This document shows positions 23,984 to 35,430 of a stretch of DNA of 64,000 nucleotides, piece by piece. Source of the stretch: Pseudisothecium myosuroides (Eukaryota > Streptophyta > Bryopsida > Hypnales > Lembophyllaceae); the NCBI GenBank assembly GCA_951799445.1, contig OX637293.1, positions 5,394,001 to 5,458,000 of the forward strand. Direction: 5' to 3'. Position 1 is the first letter of the stretch, and the number at the start of each line of letters is the position of its first letter. The notes below the pieces were generated by a model. The model was not told where the DNA came from, did not search any database, and saw only the letters and a program-made list of their open reading frames with translations. The translations under genes were made by a program, and so were the position numbers.

Positions 23984-26900
23984 TCAGTGTGTGACGCGTT
24001 TGTAGAAGAGAACATAGGCCTGCTCCTGCAGCACCCGATTGATAGGAACTACCGATACTACTGCATCATCAAACCTTAGCCAGCGACCATCAGTCTGTCT
24101 ACAGTCCGCTGTGTAGTGTCCAGCAGATGGTTCTTTTCCGTGGTGCGTCACAGTCGCCACCAGCTCATATTTACGTCCCTGCAGTGCCATCATAATCATT
24201 TTAACACGGAAGCACTCGTAATGTGACTGCAACCTCAGGGACTGAATCACGCTCATCTCAAAAGATCCCCCTATTAGATTGACAAATTATTAATGATAAA
24301 TCAATATTAATCTAATAGGACATTCGGTCAAATTAATGTTAAACTTCATGTTAACCTACTAGTTGCCAGTGTAATACGTAGTACCAAAATAATGCCAACG
24401 ACAGTAACATTAACTCAACAAGATTTTAGTTACACTAGCACGAACTCAACATGGGACTACACGAATCTAATGCTCCATGCCTAAAATAATCCATAATGAA
24501 CAGGACACTTGTGATGCTCTTCAAAAGATTGCAAGAGCAGGATTCGCTGACTATACCTCAATAGCGGGGCCAGTTGAAGAAGCTAGAAGTTCCCGTCCTA
24601 TTGTAAGAGAATTGAAGTATTTTACAGCCTTATTCAGTTTGCCGCTGCCATGGGCTCCATAACTAAAACGCATAAAGTGAATGATCAGCACGGGTGGCAA
24701 TGTCTGAATCTTAATTGCCTTGCTTGCACTAACCACCTCCGAAGCCTGCCCCAAATCACCGGTCAACAATATTCAGTCAATAACTTCAAGAACGTTTGCG
24801 ATTAGAAACCCTAGAGCTGGTGGAGAATGCAGTCCACTTTTAAAGTGATGTCAAAACAAAAATCATAAGCAAAGATATAAAAAACAAAAATGTCAACAGA
24901 TATTTTGTGAAGCAACCAGCAAAGAAGGGTAGATGACCTTGCTAGATGCGGCTTTGTAGCCTTCTAAGGATTCAGGTGCCGCAAAAAACTTGAGTGCATC
25001 CTCTAAGCTTTGTACAGCCTCAGGAAGTATGTCGAGATGCAACACTAAGAAAGGTTGCACTGTTGCTGACGCTTTGTTACCTGCTCACACATATCAAACT
25101 ATCTCAGGTCAGTACCTGTACCGCTCAACGCATCTTTCCTATGACATCCACATCGATTGTATGCATGAACACTGAGCTGGCAGTAAGTTTCCCAAACGTC
25201 ATAGAAACTAAGCTAAGGGCCTATGAGACGACCTCTCTAGAAACGTAGAAACAGGCCTACAATATATCTAGTAAAACAAGCTAGCTACCATATCAATGTG
25301 CAGAAGAGAAACGTGAATTACCTTTCGCCTTCACGACACTGCACAGCTGGCCTCCAAAGATTTCACTGAGTGGAGATTTGATGGACATATGTGTTCGAGT
25401 CAGAGCACTACGATTTTTCGGACCCACTGTTTCCCACTCGTCATCATCAACTACGGCATTTTGAACTGCTACACTTCTGCCCTCAAGTCGCAGCAGCTCC
25501 TCATGCAAGCGATCCATAAGATAATTCAGGAATTCTTGAGCATCTTCTTGCCTGTCAAACGTAGGCAGCCAAGAGAACCGTCATAAAAACTGCTGCTACA
25601 AAAAACAAAGTTTAGCAACGACAGAGAAAATGCAAGAAGAGTGGAAAGAGGCACAAAGCGGGGATGACAAACACCTGGGTCGTCCCCGAGGAGGCTGATC
25701 AGGACTGAAACTGCGGAGTACATCATCAAACATCGTTGGAGCGAAAGGTCTCCCAACATCTACTGGACCTGGCTTCTGGTCCTTTTGCTCAGGCTCGGTT
25801 GCAGCCCTAAATTGTCCAGCAAAATTGGCAAATGCCGCTAGGGCTGGAAACCCTGTCTGCAAATTCCAAGAGAAATTGCATGATACCTCATCTGTAGGAA
25901 CTACTAACGCCTCTGAAAATTCAATAGCTGTGATACATAACTAAGAAGGAATTAGAGAATTCTGAATTATTTTCCTCAGAAACCACACTTTCGTCAAACA
26001 GTAATCAACCCATGAACACCAAGTGCGCAAGAGAGGTTTATAAAGTCTGAGTGAGGAACTAACCTGGGGAATAGTACGTGACTTGATGGAAGCAAGAAGT
26101 TTCAAAAAGGGAGGGCATGATAGCAATGCTTGCAGCGTGGCATTGGCGAAACACGAGTTGCCAGTATTGGTCAGACCCCTCGGCTGGAGTCTAACTGAGC
26201 CATTGGATATTGGCTTACTCGCAGGTACTGGTGCAGACTTGACATGCCCTGAACTCCTGCCAACATCTCCAAAGCCTGGTTGCACACCGACCAACGATGC
26301 CCATGACTTTGGAGCCTGTTTCGGACTTGCCCGCTGGTCATTCCCAGCCTGTACTTGTGCCTGGCCCTGTTCATCCCTCCCAACCTCACTGTGTTCTTTA
26401 ACATTCCCGTCCTTCTCAAAGCTAACTGTTTCAGCTGCTGGAGCTTTGCCAATTCCCTGTACAGCTGCTTCATCCGGTGGTGTCCTCCCTGGAACTTCTG
26501 CTGATCCAATTTGCAATCTAGGAAGTGCTGCAGCACCATTTTCCCGAGAAGAGGCACTAGTAGGCGTCTCAGAAGCAGTAGGAATATCAGAAACACGCAA
26601 TTCATCGAACCCTATCAGGTCACCGAATTGGAAGGGCAGCGACGACACTTCTTCGGAAACCTTCTCAGGTGGAGGTGGCGATTGAAAATATTTAGCTTCG
26701 GTCTCGCTGAACGATCCAAACACAAAAGGCGCAAACGCGACCTGCGCACCCAACCCCAAAAAGCCATGCCTTGCGTAAGGACTTCAATCTAGGGCTCGAG
26801 CACTTCAAGCAAAAAGTGTCACAAGAGACGGGGCTAAAACGAACGTGTCCACCACCACAGTCGCCGAAGGCCACAAAGTCAAGAAAAAAAGCTTGAAAAT

Positions 26901-28261
26901 CCGTGAAGTAAAAGGTGAAATGACACAAAAGGAGCCACATTACATCATAAAGCATAAACAGATAAGTTGGACCAGCATGCTTCTCGTAATATTATCTAGG
27001 GTTTGGAAAAAGCGGAATTCCGCTCTTGTTGAGACCGGCGTGAACGAGGAGTCAGTTCATTCGAGATCCCCAGATCAAACAAGGGCATATATTCGGGAAC
27101 TAGGTATATTCACCCTCCACGAGACAGACTCCATACAGACTTCAAGTAACATGATTAAAACATGAGGATTTTACAAAAGCCTATATACCTATTTCGGGGA
27201 TTTGAAGATTCATATCAATCAAGAGTTCAAGGAATGAGCTTGACAATCGGCGTAGAAGTTAAAGGGAGAACTGGCACAAAAGGAGGCAAAGTGCATCTTA
27301 AACTGTTAGCAGATGAGTTGGATCAGCGTGGTTCCCACGAGAATCCGCAATACTACTAGGGTTTCGAAGAAGAAGAATGCCGGACCGACGCGAATGAAGA
27401 CTCTGCTCATTCGAGAATTCTAGATCAAACAAAAGTAAGAGTTCCAGAACCAGGTAGATTCCCCCTTCCCAAGGCAGACTCTATCCTACACTTCAAGTAA
27501 CACAGTTAAAAATTTAAATAAAAGTGACACCAATTTCGGAGATTTCGGAGGGTTTAGATCCATCAAAATTCTTCAACCACAGATTGATCACATAACCTAG
27601 TATAAAAATGTCAGCTTCAAACTTCAAAGCACTCAAACAAATGCACCACAACCAAGCCAGCAATCAGCCCATGCATCCTACATTGTTAAATGTGAATGAA
27701 GACTCAGCTCATTCGAGAATTCTAGATCAAACAACAGTAAGAGTTCCAGAACTGGGTAGATTCCCCCTTCCCAAGGCAGACTCTATCCTATACTCCAAGT
27801 AACACAGCTGAAACGTTGAATAAAAGTATCACCTATTTCGGAGATTGCGGAGGGTTTACATATAAAAATTCTTCAACCACAGATTGATCACATAACCTAG
27901 TATTGTCAGCTTCAAACTTCAAAGCACTCGAACAAATGCACCACAACCAAGGCAGCAATCAGCCCCATGCATCCTGCATTGATAAAACAGAGTAATTCCT
28001 AAGAGGCGAAGCGAATACAGAGCTCTCCCTAAAACCTCACTAACCAAAACACACCGACAAACCCGACAAAACCTCTCCTCCGTCAAGAGTTGTTCATAAG
28101 AAAACAGTGAGAGATCGTTCGTCAGAGCTCAACAAAGTTAATCCCAGAGCACAACAGAGCGGATCAGGGCCCCGAAGTACCTCTTGTTCAGCGGAATTCC
28201 CATTGTAGAAGAGCAGTGGAGGCGTCTGCGGAGGACGCGGAGGTCCCCCTTGCTCCGCCAT
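23984..28261 (-). CDS. UBP24: Ubiquitin-specific protease, UBP24/USP10-like (seven exons)
   Basis: Cysteine deubiquitinase, predicted 566 residues. Minus-strand exons: 28181-28261 (27 codons, starts MAEQGGPPRPP), 26064-26741, 25675-25856, 25322-25551, 24938-25080, 24557-24745, 23984-24178 (TGA). All phases close. The disordered N-terminus includes FAPFVFGSFSETE, which I associate with UBP24. The catalytic Cys box GLTNTGNSCFANATLQ places the nucleophile near residue 224. The QEDAQEFLNYLMDRLHEEL box follows at the start of exon 4. The His box GHYTAD (His near 522) and WLRFDDA (Asp near 538) are in the last exon. All catalytic elements are intact. No zinc-finger UBP domain is present. A longer frame at the 5' end of exon 2 has no ATG, which supports the separate upstream first exon. 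UBP24 in Arabidopsis acts in ABA signalling; the same role here is inference. Confidence 0.9.
26920..27985. repeat. Tandem triplication, about 300-350-bp unit, inside UBP intron 1
   Basis: Three successive copies share TAGGGTTT..AA.AAG, GAATGAAGACTC..CTCATTCGAGA, TCTAGATCAAACAA.AGTAAGAG and TTCAACCACAGATTGATCAC. The last two copies (landmark GAATGAAGACTC at 27392 and 27694) are 302 bp apart and closely similar. The first, from about 26920, is diverged, with its matching landmark near 27042. All lie in intron 1 (26742-28180) of the minus-strand UBP gene and account for most of its length. Confidence 0.85.
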
Positions 28262-28778
28262 GGTCGATCACTCCCCGCTCCGACGCCGCCAGACCTGTGC
28301 GCACTGGCTGGTCTCTCCACTCTCCCACTCTACCGGGCTTTCTTTCAGCTATGGCGGTACGTAACTTAGCTCGGCAGCAGCGATGAGGCAAGTCCGTGCT
28401 CGGCAGCTATGGCGGAACCCTAACGCAAGTCCTTGGCATAAGCAGCTTCCTCGGACTCCGGAACACAGAAACCGAGGCAATGGAGACGAAAGCTCGACCT
28501 AAAAAGGAAATGGGACCATGAATTGCATTTCAGGCCCGGGTCAAGGTAGCTTGACCTATTGTGCCTATTGGTCATTACACCCAAATGAATAAACAATTAA
28601 GCATTGTTCCTATTATTATATTGCCTAATTTTTGTTCATGGAATCCACTTTAAATTTTTAGTAATAGTGGGAGTACATTCTAGGCAAGAATTTGTTGGGG
28701 GTTTAGAAAGGAGTCACAATTAGATGTTGTTACTTTATATATAGAATTATTATATTCACAAATATTTTTTACTCTCTG
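28262..28778. other. 5' flank of the UBP gene
   Basis: The GC-richer part to about 28520 is the likely promoter and 5' UTR of the minus-strand UBP gene. Beyond that the sequence turns AT-rich. No second gene is supported. Confidence 0.4.
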
Positions 28779-29272
28779 CAAAATAGTGAAATTAGGTTGT
28801 CCTTCACTAATTTTTCAATATTCTACACTATATAAATATTTCATGTTTTTTACAAGAATGCACTACTTTTGAATTAAGTATTGTTGAAATTGGGACCATG
28901 AACCTCCATGCATACAAACAAAAATATTTGTTGAGTTTGATGGCTTGTAAAGTAATTTTTTTGAAATAAGGCAACCTAATTGTTGAGGCAACCTAATTTC
29001 ACTATTTTGTGTACACAAAATAGTAAAATTAGGTTGCCCCAGACTAATTTCTCGACATTTGATACTATATAAATATCAAGATAAATATGTACTATTACTA
29101 TACAAGAATGCACTAATTTTGAATTAGGTACTATTGTAATTAGGAGTCATAAACCTCCATAATTACAAATGGAAATATCTATAGAGGTATTTGTTGACTT
29201 TGATGGCTTATAAAGTAACTTTCTTGGAATAAGGCAACCTAATTGTTAAGGCAATCTAATTTCACTATTTTT
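28779..29272. repeat. Two head-to-tail MITE copies sharing a palindromic junction
   Basis: Copy 1 is about 28779-29012 and copy 2 about 29015-29272. Each starts with a version of CACAAAATAGTAAAATTAGG and ends with its inverse, CCTAATTTCACTATTTTGTG. Internally they share ACTATATAAATAT, ACAAGAATGCACTA and GTT.A.TTTGATGGCTT. At the join the two termini meet as a palindrome of about 50 bp centred near 29013 on TA. TA may be the target site (Tc1/mariner-like); no transposase is visible. Confidence 0.75.
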
Positions 29273-30224
29273 TTAAGATCAAAGGGGAGGACACTTTGTA
29301 TTAGCAAAAGCGCCCTTGAGGAAGCTTCTTTATTTGAAAAGTGATCCCGAAATGGCTACAAAGAGGAAGTCTCTCATAGTATAGTTGTTTGTTTACTAAA
29401 AAATGGCAAATCAAGGAATAGTCTATATGAGTTTTTGTTAACTAAGTATTGAATATAAAAAATATGTTATAATTGGTCAACATCAAGAGTATGTAGATTT
29501 CCACTGTTATGTTTATTAGGGTACAATTCATGTCTATTTGATTGTTAATGAGTCTCCGTTAAATCTATTGTTGTAATGATAAGTTTTTGAGTTCATAAAA
29601 TGGACCTTTTTCAATAATCACCATTGTTGGGATTTTATATTTTAAATTCATTGAAAAAAATTCTTGTAAAAATTACCACTATTCAATTCACAATTAATTA
29701 AAATTCATTATGAAGTTATTGTAGAATATTGATTAGTGCACTAGTAAATTTAACAATGTGGATATGATATATAAATCATGGTTTGTAAAATTTGAATAAA
29801 AGCCAATCATTAAATTATTCTTTTAAGTTATACTTTACAATTCATCTTCGTTGTTTTGAAATTTAGAAATATCTCAAGGATTTTAGGGGTTGATTTTATT
29901 ATTCCTATTGAGCTTGTCTCATCTAATAACTCTAAAGGATAAAGGGTTTGCTCACAATATGCAAGAAATCCCAGGTAGGTTCTTACAAAGTTAATTTGGA
30001 TCAGATGTTCACGAAATTTTGACACAAGATTTGCACATTTATTCTTTTAGTGGAAATATTATTTTTTTCCTAATTAGATGTTTAGATAAAAGCTATGCTA
30101 CAATGAACTTTGAAGACAACCCGAACATCTTTGGGAAGCATGACTGTGCAAAACTTCTATGATTTTGAAATTTGGTAGCCAAGTATGTAACTTATATGAT
30201 ATAAGATGAAGTTGTAAAAAAAAT
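29273..30224. other. AT-rich spacer without recognised features
   Basis: No gene or repeat family was recognised. The only open frame (minus, 29828-30025) has no motif. Confidence 0.35.
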
Positions 30225-30516
30225 CCATATATAGTGTAAAAATCTCATTCTAAGAGCAGTTAATGTTTGTTGGCCCTTTTAGCAAGGTTGGAAAAAAAAT
30301 CTTGTAATTTCAAACATTATAATCTTTCAATTCGTACGGTTAAATTTTCTTAAATTTTTTCCACACATTCCCATAGAAGTTTATTGTAGTGCAAATTTGT
30401 ATAGTTCAATTTTGGAAAAAAAAAACTTCTTTTTTTCATTTTTTTTCTCATTGCCCTAAAAAATGGCAGTTTTCATATTTCCTGCCTAAAATAAGCCTCG
30501 GTCAATTGGGGGTTAT
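30225..30516 (+). mobile_element. Right-end fragment of the piggyBac-like family (copy D)
   Basis: Shares TATAGTGTAAAAAT, AACATTATAATCTTTCAATTC, GGTTAAATTTTCTTAAATTT and CCACACATT with the right ends of other family members. It finishes ATGGCAGTTTTCA...CAATTGGGGGTTAT in place of the usual TTTAGGGGTTAA. No left end was found, so it is a truncated or badly decayed copy. It overlaps a small open frame (30389-30640) that I regard as non-coding. Confidence 0.6.
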
Positions 30517-31347
30517 ACTTCATATATTCTATTATAATAATCTCATTTTTTTAATTTCTATTGTCCCAAATTACTTGTCCAATTTTGCTTTGCAATTCAA
30601 ACCTGAATTTAGGGTTGAAGATGATTTTATGTGTTTCTAAGCTCAACAAATGAAATAAAATATAAGAAGTAGTTCATCATCCACTTAATAGATTAACAAC
30701 ATTAAAAATTTGAAGGTTGAACAAGTATTTTCTGGAATATATTCTTGGACATAGAATTGTAGTTAGAAAACACATACTTTGATTTTTTAATTTGTAAAAA
30801 ATAGGATTTAAAAAAAAAACTAAAAATTGGCCATTTAAAAAGATTGCCGAGTGATAAGATTTGACTCAAAAAATGAGGTCAAAATCATTTCTAATGTTTA
30901 GAAGTGTGCTTTCAGGGATGCCTATTTGTGAGCCTATTTGCATGAACATAGAAGACATAAAATAATGTTTTTTTAGATGCCCTTTGGTAGGAATATGTTT
31001 GCCTTCTATAGGAATACACCAAAAAAAATTTAGCTAAAAAGCATTAATTTAAACCGCTTAATAGTATTCAAAAATCCCAAACCCAAAAGTGTGACAAATT
31101 AACAAAATTGTTTTTTAAATTTAAATGATTTCTTAATTTTTTTGAAAATAAGGAATATGGTCACAATCAAGCAATCAATCAAGAAATTTAAAAACATTTT
31201 TTTTGTTTTTGGCATACGGTTTATAATTCAAAAGTTTTAGTAGAGGACAACTCTCGGGACAACTCCAATTTTGCCAAACTAGAACAAAATCAACCACGCA
31301 TTTTTGCAATCACCCACTCTCCCTTCAGCTGTAGCACTGAAAATGTA
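30517..31347. other. AT-rich spacer, downstream flank of the copia relic
   Basis: No gene was recognised. The upper end should contain whatever remains of the 3' LTR of the minus-strand copia relic, since a polypurine-like tract lies at about 31349-31356, but I could not match LTR ends. Confidence 0.35.
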
Positions 31348-32400
31348 ATGATGTACATCCCCCTTCAAGTGTAGAGTTGAAAAATAAGATGGTGATCAAA
31401 AGCATTGGGGATTGAGGGTACAAGTAAAATTGTAGTAAGACTCCTTCTAGCGTCAAGTTGGAGAAGTAGAGTCACCAAGTCCTTATAGACAAGTTCAATG
31501 CTTAAGTTTAGAAAGTAATTTCATAAGAATGTGAACCCATATGTTGGAAGTAGGAGTATATTTGAGTTGAAGAATCTTAGAGTGAACATGATCACATAAA
31601 AATGAAATCATAAATCAATATGCTTGGAGTAGTCATGAAACTTGGGGTTTGCATTTAAAAAATGATACAAGATTGATTATCGCAATAAATAATATTGGAT
31701 AATTGTAGTGAATATCCAAGTTCATGTATTAGAGCTCAAAGCTACAACGGCTACAAAAATATACTTAGCTTCAATAGTAGATAAAGCAACAATGGATTGC
31801 TTTTGACTTTACCATGACCAAGAGAGAAAACAAGAAGAGTCAAGCTAAAAGATATAATCTGAAGTGAAACAACAAGTATCGCGGGAAGTATCGACATTAC
31901 TAGCCCAATCGGCATCACTCCAACCTCAAAGAACATGTTGTGAGGAAAGAAGAGAGCTTGCACCAGTAAAATAAGATTATGTGTCATGGTCCTATGCAAA
32001 TATTTGAAAATGTATTTGACAACAAGCTAGTGAATAGGAGCTGGCATTGCCATGAATTGAGCTAAGTTGTGGATAGAAAAAGCTAAATCCAAGTGTTTTT
32101 ATGTGACTAGATACTAGAAGGAACCAATTGCTTCCTTATATACTACTTGAGTCATAAGGAATTGATCATTGTAAATAAGATTGTCAAATTGTGCTTCGGA
32201 ATATTTTATGCCAATTTCAAGTTGCGGACTAACAAGGTGGCAATTGAGCATATGAAATTTGTTAAAAAGATCTAATATATTTATTTTGAAATAATGTGAG
32301 GGTTTTGTTGGGCCGATCACAATGAATTTGCACGCCCAATATGTATTCAATATCTTTATTGTTAGTCATATATAGAAAAACAACTACATATTAATGTTTT
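31348..32400 (-). pseudogene. Ty1/copia pol relic (RT C-terminus and RNase H)
   Basis: Reading the minus strand downwards from 32400: the RT thumb appears as YKEAIGSF.YL, then LDLAFSIHNLAQFMAMP and KYIFKYLH. The RNase H region follows as GWSDADWASNVDTSRDT, an SQKQSIVALSTIEAKY block, and later NPKFHDYSKHID. Several in-frame stops and at least one frameshift break it, so it is dead. A purine-rich stretch (CTTGAAGGGGGATG on the minus strand, about 31346-31359) sits where the polypurine tract should be. Integrase and most of RT are missing between this block and the gag fragment above it. Confidence 0.85.
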
Positions 32401-32589
32401 TGTGACACATAAAAAGTTAAGATCTCAAATGGAGATATATGTTGATTAGTTTTAGAATCAAGGTACCATGACATTGAAATTAAAGATAAAGCCAAAACAA
32501 TTGAAAATAAATACAATGGGTCTTCATTAATAAAAGTATTGATATGAGATTTTAAAGAGTTGGCTTAATCTCGTTTTGTCTTTTGCCAA

Positions 32590-32890
32590 TCAAGAGCCTT
32601 GTGGCTTGGAATTTCTCATTTCATTTGATGATGAAGGACAATGAGAAGATGAAATTGAAGAAGAATATTGAGTAAAATTTGGTTTCCAAAACCGACCAGT
32701 TTTAGAAGGAAATGATTTGGTACATTTCCCTTTGACATAGAATGCATTGGATAAATTAATAGAATTTTGATGCAGAATATTGGAAAGCAAATCAATGAAA
32801 GTCAAATTTAAAATTCCACCTTGAGTGGTAACAAAGGCACTCCACGAATCTGGTAAGGCACTGAGTAAAAATTAACTTGTTGTGGATCAG
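32590..32890 (-). pseudogene. Ty1/copia gag relic, downstream half
   Basis: On the minus strand this contains ALPDSWSAFVTTQGG followed by LTFIDLLSNILHQN, the classic LPxSW and following helix of copia gag, then FYVKGKCTKSF. The sequence just before it (DPQQV-like) ends at about 32890, exactly where the left arm of a large hairpin element begins. The upstream half of the same gag is found at 35045-35430. Confidence 0.75.
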
Positions 32891-32891
32891 T

Positions 32892-33778
32892 GAATGTATA
32901 GTCCCCTACCAAAAATTTCCATGATTGCAACTCAAACCATTCCGTTTTCTTGGCACAATGTAGAATGCATTTGACATTTTTAGTTTTGCACTATCAACAA
33001 TCATATCTTACGCAATCCCAATCAAGCATACCAAATTTTAGTTTCAAAAAATTCAAAACTCTATTTTTGGTGAATTTTTTCATTTAATTTTCATGGTTTT
33101 GCATGATAATTCATTGAAAAATATTATTGATGAATTTTTAAAACTTGATTGCGGATATACATAGAATACATCCATACACACATCTTTCCTTCAACAAGCA
33201 TCTCCAAAAAAGTTTCAATATTTTTTCTATAGAGATTTCAATGTTGAGGTGACAATGCCCTAATTTTGGAAAATAAATATTTCTTTCTTGTAATTAGATT
33301 TTGGCAAAGTAATTGCACCACCACGTTCAAATGTATGAAATCAATTACTATATGGAGGACACATAGAAAATTCTAATTACAACTAAGAGATATCTATTTT
33401 TCAAATTTAGGGCATTGTCACACTAACATTGAAATCTTTGTGGAGGGAATTGTGAAACTTTTTTGGAGATGTTTGTTGAAGAAAAAATGTGCGTATGGAT
33501 TTTTCCTACATATCCCCGCAATCAAATTAAAAAAATTTGTCACCAATATTTTTCAATGAATTATCATGTAAACCCATGAAAATTAAATGAAAAAATTCAC
33601 CAAAAATGGAGTTTTAGGTTTTTTGAAACAAAAATTTGATATGCTTAATTGGAATTGGGTAAGATATGAATGTTGATTGTGCAATACAAAAAATATCAAG
33701 TGCATTCAAGATTGTGCAAAGGAAAGCAAATGGTCTGAATTGCAATCACGAAAACTTTTGGTAGGAGAATATACATTA
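32892..33778. mobile_element. Large hairpin (foldback) element, about 410-bp arms
   Basis: Left arm about 32892-33300 and right arm about 33371-33778 are inverted copies around a loop of about 70 bp. Paired landmarks include GCACAATNTTGAATGCA, ATTTTTGGTGAATTTTTTCA, TGATAATTCATTGAAAAATA, CATCTCCAAAAAAGTTTCA and GACAATGCCCTAA. Pairing covers most of both arms with scattered mismatches. It has no coding potential. Its outer left end coincides with the break in copia gag, and its outer right end is 38 bp from the piggyBac-like MITE. Any transcript would form a long dsRNA. Confidence 0.85.
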
Positions 33779-33816
33779 TAAAATAGCAATCTCTTGAAGA
33801 GTAGATTGCTATAGTT

Positions 33817-34741
33817 CTAGCCCCTAAAGGACCAAGGCCTTTTTTCTGCCAAAAAACACTCAAAACTGCCATTTCTATAGCAAAAAGTAAAAAAAATTGA
33901 AAATTGTTTTTTTTCCAAATCTTATACCTAACTAGTATGAGAGTGTGTGGAAAAAATTTCAGAATATTTGACCGCATAGATTGCAAGATATCTGCGTTTA
34001 AAGTGAAAAAAACAAGTTTTTCACCACATTGCGGGACTAGATTTTTTTACTTTGAACATTTTTAACTTAAATTTTTTGCACTATAGAGTTTTGAGCTTTA
34101 AATTTTTATAGTGGAGAATTAAGTTGAGAGTCTAGGGAAAAAAAGAAAATTCAAAAAAACTTAATTATCATTCTTAAAAAAATTGTTAAATAGAAGTAGG
34201 TATGAGATAGAAGGAAAATCTAAAATATTCATATATTTTAAATGGAATTAAAATGAAATAATCCCAATGGTGAGATTGTTCTAGCAAGTAAACTAAACCA
34301 TGATAAAAAAAATGAAAAAATTGAAAAATTGCATTCAGAAATGAATCCTACAAGTTATTTTTTTCAAGAAGATGCTCTAACTGCCCGAAAAACAAGAATG
34401 TCCACAACTTTCTCATAACATATCCAAATGAAATGAATAAAAGTTTTTTAGATAGGCAAAAATATAATCTATGAGAAAAAAAATATTTAAAAAAATATTC
34501 AAATTTTTGTCCATTTTTTTTTTTGCTGCCCGGGCTGCCCCACGTCCCCTGATTTGAGCTTATTTGGTCATAACTTTTATTCCCGGGCACCGATTGTGAA
34601 AAAAATTATATTCCCACAAAGCTTATTAGTTTTTCTATCTCCAAAAAAATTTCCAAAAAATCACAACAAAATTTCAGCCTGTAGGTACCTGCCCAAAAAC
34701 GCATTTGTCCCCCGAAGGGACAACGGTCCTTCAGGGGCTAG
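33817..34741 (-). mobile_element. piggyBac-like MITE, copy B, flanked by CTAG
   Basis: The element is 33821-34737 (917 bp), with termini CCCCTAAAGGACC and GGTCCTTCAGGGG. It is flanked on both sides by CTAG (33817-33820 and 34738-34741). It is the inverted counterpart of copy A at 59.5-60.5 kb, matching along its whole length (for example GTAGGTACCTGCCC, CCCGGGCACCGATTGTG, GATATGTTATGAGAAAGTTNTGGA as complement). Small open frames at 33696-33986, 34348-34590 and 34554-34790 are fragments within it and encode no transposase. Confidence 0.85.
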
Positions 34742-34892
34742 GAAAGCATTACAAAAAATCTCAACCTTGCAAAGGGCTACAAGTTTTTGATTTTCAGCAC
34801 CCCCATGGTGCAAATATAATTTAACAATATATATATATAATATTTTTTGGAAAACAATATTAAAACAATATTTAAATATTTAAAAAATTGCC

Positions 34893-34932
34893 AATCTGAC
34901 ATGGCACTAGTAGTGCCACGTCAGATTTTTCA

Positions 34933-35004
<72 letters not shown>
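34893..35004. repeat. 35-bp palindrome next to an (ATT)n microsatellite
   Basis: 34893-34927 is an inverted repeat, AATCTGAC.TGGCACTA around one central base, with a single mismatched pair. It is followed within a few bases by about 24 ATT units (34933-35004). A long poly-leucine open frame here is an artefact of the microsatellite. Confidence 0.95.
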
Positions 35005-35044
35005 TGTAATTACATCGTTGCCATGCAAAATTCGCAGCCTCTTT

Positions 35045-35430
35045 GAAGCCGAAAATTTTTCCTAATGTTATGACATCATTACATTTATTCATTTGCAAGT
35101 GGCATAATTGTTTATAGAAATGAACTTGAGATGCTTTGTTAGATTTTTCATAGAGTTATTTGATACAGTCCCACACAACTTTGGATGATGTGAGTGGACA
35201 TAGGGAGATTGATTGCTTCTCACCATAATGAAGAAGAATATTTGATTGGGCCTTGGAATCCTTCAACTTGTAAGCTATAAGACCTGTATGATCACTAGAA
35301 TTAGGGGCAACTTCAGTGCCATTGACGATACTCTATAATTCGGAACAAATGAGGAGTATCTCAATCTTGATAATCCATATTTGTAATCATAGAGTCTATA
35401 GAGAAGTAGTGCATTATAGTTAAATTTTGT
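35045..35430 (-). pseudogene. Ty1/copia gag relic, upstream half
   Basis: The minus strand reads W-I-I-K-I-E-ILLICSEL.SIVNGTE, then DHTGLIAYKLKDSKAQSNI, then SSKVVWDCIK.LYEKSNKAS and LCHLQMNKCNDV. This is the N-terminal domain of copia gag (UBN2/DUF4219-like), with two stops. It breaks off near 35045 and resumes at 32890, leaving about 2.15 kb of inserted DNA between the halves. Confidence 0.8.

Noticed and set aside
26083..26685. 200-codon + strand open frame
   Set aside because: It lies antisense to exon 2 of the UBP gene, where the minus strand carries the catalytic Cys box; it is a shadow frame.
34847..35065. Open frame with a long poly-leucine run
   Set aside because: It is the (ATT)n microsatellite read in one frame; there is no start context or homology.
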